From contig NZ_KI632511.1 of assembly GCF_000504285.1 (NCBI RefSeq), forward strand, positions 2,043,372 to 2,107,371: a DNA stretch of 64,000 nucleotides. The letters run 5' to 3'. Below, piece by piece: positions 61,064 through 64,000 of the stretch (positions are counted from its first letter, which is position 1; each line of letters starts with the position of its first letter). Source of the stretch: Actinospica robiniae DSM 44927 (GTDB lineage Bacteria > Actinomycetota > Actinomycetes > Streptomycetales > Catenulisporaceae). The notes below the pieces were generated by a model. It saw nothing but the letters and a program-made list of their open reading frames with translations. It did no database searches and had not been told where the DNA came from. The translations under genes and the position numbers were made by a program.

Positions 61064-63676
61064 TTATTTACGTTGATTGACACGCCGGGTCGGTTCGGCG
61101 GCGGTCGGGTCCTCGGGCCAGGGGTGGCGGGGGTAGCGCCCGCGTAGGTCGGCGCGGACGGCGCGGTAGCCGTCGCGCCAGAAGGAGGCCAGGTCGCTGG
61201 TGACGGCGGCGGGGCGCCCTGCGGGAGAGAGCAGGTGGATCGTCAGGGTGACTCGGCCGTCGGCCAGTTGCGGGGCTGCGTCCCAGCCGAAGAGCTCTTG
61301 GATTTTGACGGCGAGGACGGGGTGGTCGGCGGAGTAGTCGACGCGGATTCGGCTGCCACTGGGGACGGTGATGCGTTCGGGGGCGAGTTCGTCCAAGCGG
61401 CCCGCGGCGCCGCCGGCCCAGGGCAGCAGTCGGGCCAGGGCGGTCGCGGTGGGGATGCGTTCGAGGTCGGCGCGGCGGCGGGCGCGGGAGAGCTCGGGCT
61501 CCAGCCACTGGTCGGCCTCGGCCAGCAGGGCGTGGTCGTCGACCTCGGGCCAGGGCTGGCCGAGAGCGCGGTGGAGGAAAGCCAGGCGCTGACGCAGTGC
61601 GGTGGCCTCGGCAGACCAGGTGAGCAGTTCGCTGACGGTCTCGGCGGTCAGGCCTTCCAGCAGGGCGGCACGCAGACGGGCGGGGGCGGGGGCGGCGAGG
61701 GGCTTGGTGGTGAGCTCGATCGCGCCCAAGGTCTGCACCCTTCTTGCCGCGACATCGCCCCGGCGCGAGCCGGCCGGAGTGGCCCAGCGGACTTCCTCAC
61801 GGTCAGTCAGCAGGGGCGTGGCGCAACGCTTTGCGGTGGCCTCGTCCAGGACGGCGGCCAACTGGACCCGGGCGGCCGGGGACCCGGCCGGACGGTCGGC
61901 GACCGCGACGGCGATCCACTCCGCGCCGCTCAGGGCGGAGCCGGGCGCCGTGTCGGCAGCTGTGCCCGAGGCCATCAGGTAGGAGACGCGTGCGCCTAAT
62001 TCGGGCTTCGCCGAACCCGAACTCGCACCCGCAGACCCAGCCGCACCTGCGCGCGCCCGTGCGATGCGTTCGGGGAAGGCGAGCCCGACGATCAGACCGC
62101 CCGCCGCGGCTTCGCTGACTGCCGAGCGAGTGTTGCCCGCGGACTCGACGTGGCCCACCAGTCGGCGGACCTCGTCGCGCCAGCGTGCAGCGTACGGGTC
62201 GCGGCCGGCGGCGGCAGCGCGGTGGACAGCGGCCAGGTCGTCGCCCAGTGCACGCGGGGCCTCCTCGGACAACAGCGCCACCAGTTCGGCAGCCTGTCGG
62301 GATCCGACCTGCGGGGCACCGTCCAGCAGGGCTCGGCCGAGCCGCGGGTGCAGGCCGGTGCGAGCGATACCCACACCCCGCCCCGTGGCGCGGCCCTCGG
62401 CGTCGACCGCGCCCAAGGCGATCAGCACATCTCGGGCGGCGGCCATCGCGCCGTCCGGCGGGGCATCGGGAAGAGCGAGGCCGCGCGCGCCAGGCGCACC
62501 CCAGCAGGCGACCTGGAGCGCGAAGGACGTGAGGTCGGCCTGCATGATCTCGGGCGTCGGCATGGCTCTGGCCCGGGCGTCCTCGAATTCCGCCCAACAG
62601 CGGTAGACCACTCCGGGGGCCTCGCGTCCGGCGCGCCCCGCCCGCTGGCGTCCGGTGGCCAGTGACGCCCGGACGGTGACCAAGGTCGCCAGGCCGCGGG
62701 AGTGGTCGGTGCGCGGTTCCCTCGCCAGACCGCAGTCCACGACGCTGCGCACCCCCGGCACGGTCAGCGAGGACTCGGCGACGGAGGTGGAGAGCACCAC
62801 CCGCCGACGGGCACCGATGATCAGCGCCGCCTCCTGGACGGCGGAGGCGGCCCGCCCGTGCAACTGCAGCACATCCACCCTCTCACTCAGCCCGGCCAGC
62901 ATCCCGGCCACCCGAGCGATCTCACCCGCGCCGGGCAGGAAGCACAGCACGTCCCCGTCGCGTTCGCGCAGCGCGCGCTGCACGGTCGCGGCCACATGCT
63001 CCAGCAGCACCGGGTCCACGCGCAGCCCTTGCGGCGCACACACCGGCCGGGACGGCGGCGACCAGACCACCTCCACCGGGTGCTGGATGCCCGTGGCTTC
63101 CACGACGGGCGCGGGGACCTGGCCGTCTCCGCCCAGGAGTTGGGCCCAGGCGGCGGTGTCGGAGGTCGCCGAAGCGCAGAGCACGTGCAGGTCGGGGCGC
63201 AGGGTGGCCCGGACGTCGAGGAGGAAGGCAAGCGCGGTGTCGGCATCCAGGTGCCGTTCATGGCACTCGTCCAAGATGACGGTGTCGACGCCCGCCAGTT
63301 CCTGGTCGCGCTGTAGCCGTTGCAGCAACACGCCGGTGGTGACCACCTCGACCACCGTGCGCGGCCCGGCCTTGCGCTCGCCGCGCACCGTGAAGCCGAC
63401 CCGCTCCCCCACCGGTTCACCCAGCAGCCAGGCCATCCGCCGCGCCGCGGCCCGCGCCGCGAGCCGACGCGGCTCGGCCACCAGCACCCGGCGGGGCCCG
63501 GCCGTTCCCGCATCTGGGTCGGCCTCGGACACCAGGCCGGCCAAGGCCAGCGGAACCAGCGTCGTCTTCCCAGTTCCTGGCGGCGCGGCCAGCACAGCAG
63601 TCCCGCGCTGAACCAAGGCACGCCGGAGTTCGGGAACAGCGTCGCGGACGGGAAGGTCGAGCCAGGCCGGGTTCAC
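61064..63676 (-). CDS. hrpB: HrpB-type ATP-dependent helicase
   Basis: An 870-aa DExH helicase. Motif I is PPGTGKT (32-38), motif II DECH (136-139), and CASAT is motif III; the QRAGRAGRE of motif VI follows. The C-terminal part (about 450 onwards) has the HrpB-specific domain, ending with LSPAGRPAAVTSDLASFW. The length matches the family. The role of HrpB is poorly known; an RNA-related function is assumed by similarity to DEAH helicases. Start GTG 63676. The plus-strand gene at 63819 is divergent. Confidence 0.92.
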   Translation of the reverse strand: MNPAWLDLPVRDAVPELRRALVQRGTAVLAAPPGTGKTTLVPLALAGLVSEADPDAGTAGPRRVLVAEPRRLAARAAARRMAWLLGEPVGERVGFTVRGERKAGPRTVVEVVTTGVLLQRLQRDQELAGVDTVILDECHERHLDADTALAFLLDVRATLRPDLHVLCASATSDTAAWAQLLGGDGQVPAPVVEATGIQHPVEVVWSPPSRPVCAPQGLRVDPVLLEHVAATVQRALRERDGDVLCFLPGAGEIARVAGMLAGLSERVDVLQLHGRAASAVQEAALIIGARRRVVLSTSVAESSLTVPGVRSVVDCGLAREPRTDHSRGLATLVTVRASLATGRQRAGRAGREAPGVVYRCWAEFEDARARAMPTPEIMQADLTSFALQVACWGAPGARGLALPDAPPDGAMAAARDVLIALGAVDAEGRATGRGVGIARTGLHPRLGRALLDGAPQVGSRQAAELVALLSEEAPRALGDDLAAVHRAAAAGRDPYAARWRDEVRRLVGHVESAGNTRSAVSEAAAGGLIVGLAFPERIARARAGAAGSAGASSGSAKPELGARVSYLMASGTAADTAPGSALSGAEWIAVAVADRPAGSPAARVQLAAVLDEATAKRCATPLLTDREEVRWATPAGSRRGDVAARRVQTLGAIELTTKPLAAPAPARLRAALLEGLTAETVSELLTWSAEATALRQRLAFLHRALGQPWPEVDDHALLAEADQWLEPELSRARRRADLERIPTATALARLLPWAGGAAGRLDELAPERITVPSGSRIRVDYSADHPVLAVKIQELFGWDAAPQLADGRVTLTIHLLSPAGRPAAVTSDLASFWRDGYRAVRADLRGRYPRHPWPEDPTAAEPTRRVNQRK

Positions 63677-63818
63677 CCCGACAGTCTCGCTGATCTCGCG
63701 GCGCCGGCGTTACCGGACTCAGCGCTTTGAGGTCTCCGGCAGAGCGGGTTCCGGTCGTCGGTTCATCGCGGTCGGAAACCGCGTGGACATGGTCAGGGCA
63801 AGGCGGAACGATAGGCGC

Positions 63819-64000
63819 ATGACGCCCAGCAGCAAGCTGAACGGGAATCGGAGCGCGTGGGAGGCGGCGTCGGAGAAGCACGTCCGCGAATACCAGGAGC
63901 TGCTGGCCCGGGCCAGAAACGAGTGCTCCTTGTTCGCCCAGGAACTGGACCTGCTGCGCCCCATCCTGGCGCACTCACCAGAGGTCGTGCATCTGCAAAG
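63819..64000 (+). CDS. Probable SAM-dependent methyltransferase, 3' end outside window
   Basis: Only the first 60 codons are present, open to the right edge. The visible sequence (NRSAWEAASEKHVREYQELL, then ELDLLRPILAHSPEVVHLQ) resembles the N-terminal helix and first strand of class I methyltransferases of actinomycetes. The SAM-binding GxGxG would lie beyond the edge, so the call rests on similarity of this start alone. The ATG at 63819 has no strong ribosome-binding site. Confidence 0.5.
   Translation, partial: MTPSSKLNGNRSAWEAASEKHVREYQELLARARNECSLFAQELDLLRPILAHSPEVVHLQ

Overview
This window is high-GC (about 70%) DNA from an actinomycete with a large, regulator-rich genome. It carries two LuxR-type LAL regulators, an AfsR/SARP-type regulator, IclR and CGNR regulators, ricin-lectin glycoside hydrolases, GTG/TTG starts, 4-base start/stop overlaps and a DUF222-HNH mobile-element gene. 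A Streptomycetales/Catenulisporales-type actinomycete fits; the species cannot be named from sequence alone. I see no rRNA, tRNA or CRISPR array.

Layout. (1) 2-12381: a tightly overlapping operon resembling the E. coli yeh/MoxR locus: DUF4132-like protein (5' end missing), a 1621-aa partner, a MoxR AAA ATPase, a DUF5682-VWA fusion and a SWIM zinc-finger protein. An APH-type kinase follows. (2) 13362-19247: a nested mobile region. A DUF222-HNH gene sits between inverted arms of about 560 bp. One arm is split by an IS4-family element (10-bp duplication) and the gene is split by an IS256-family element (8-bp duplication). (3) 19351-25186: an aromatic-type catabolic cluster with citryl-CoA lyase-like protein, CaiB CoA-transferase, IclR regulator, LigB/LigA extradiol dioxygenase and a TRZ/ATZ amidohydrolase. 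Two near-identical palindromes probably form the IclR operators. (4) 25348-34689: metallo-beta-lactamase-fold protein, MlrC/M81 protein, amidase, dihydrolipoyl dehydrogenase, CGNR regulator, MsrA with a 66-aa partner, and a GGCT-like fusion protein. A second shared palindrome links the CGNR gene with the msrA promoter. (5) 34705-38658: thioredoxin-like, PRC-barrel and FUSC membrane protein. (6) 38816-50260: two EHN-type epoxide hydrolases flank divergent LAL regulators, two enoyl-CoA hydratase paralogues, a lipocalin-like protein and an SDR. (7) 50614-51880: MsrB and an atypical SDR. (8) 51927-57065: divergent secreted GH59 and GH76 enzymes with ricin-type lectin domains; the GH76 lectin has a probable 1-base frameshift. 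(9) 57055-64000: small P-loop kinase, decayed lipoprotein gene, SARP/AfsR regulator, HrpB helicase and the start of a probable methyltransferase.

The most unusual items are the DUF222-HNH unit with long, internally palindromic inverted arms; the CGNR/msrA operator pair; and the IclR-controlled cluster that pairs ring cleavage with CoA transfer and a citryl-CoA lyase fold. All functions are inferred from motifs and context without database searches.
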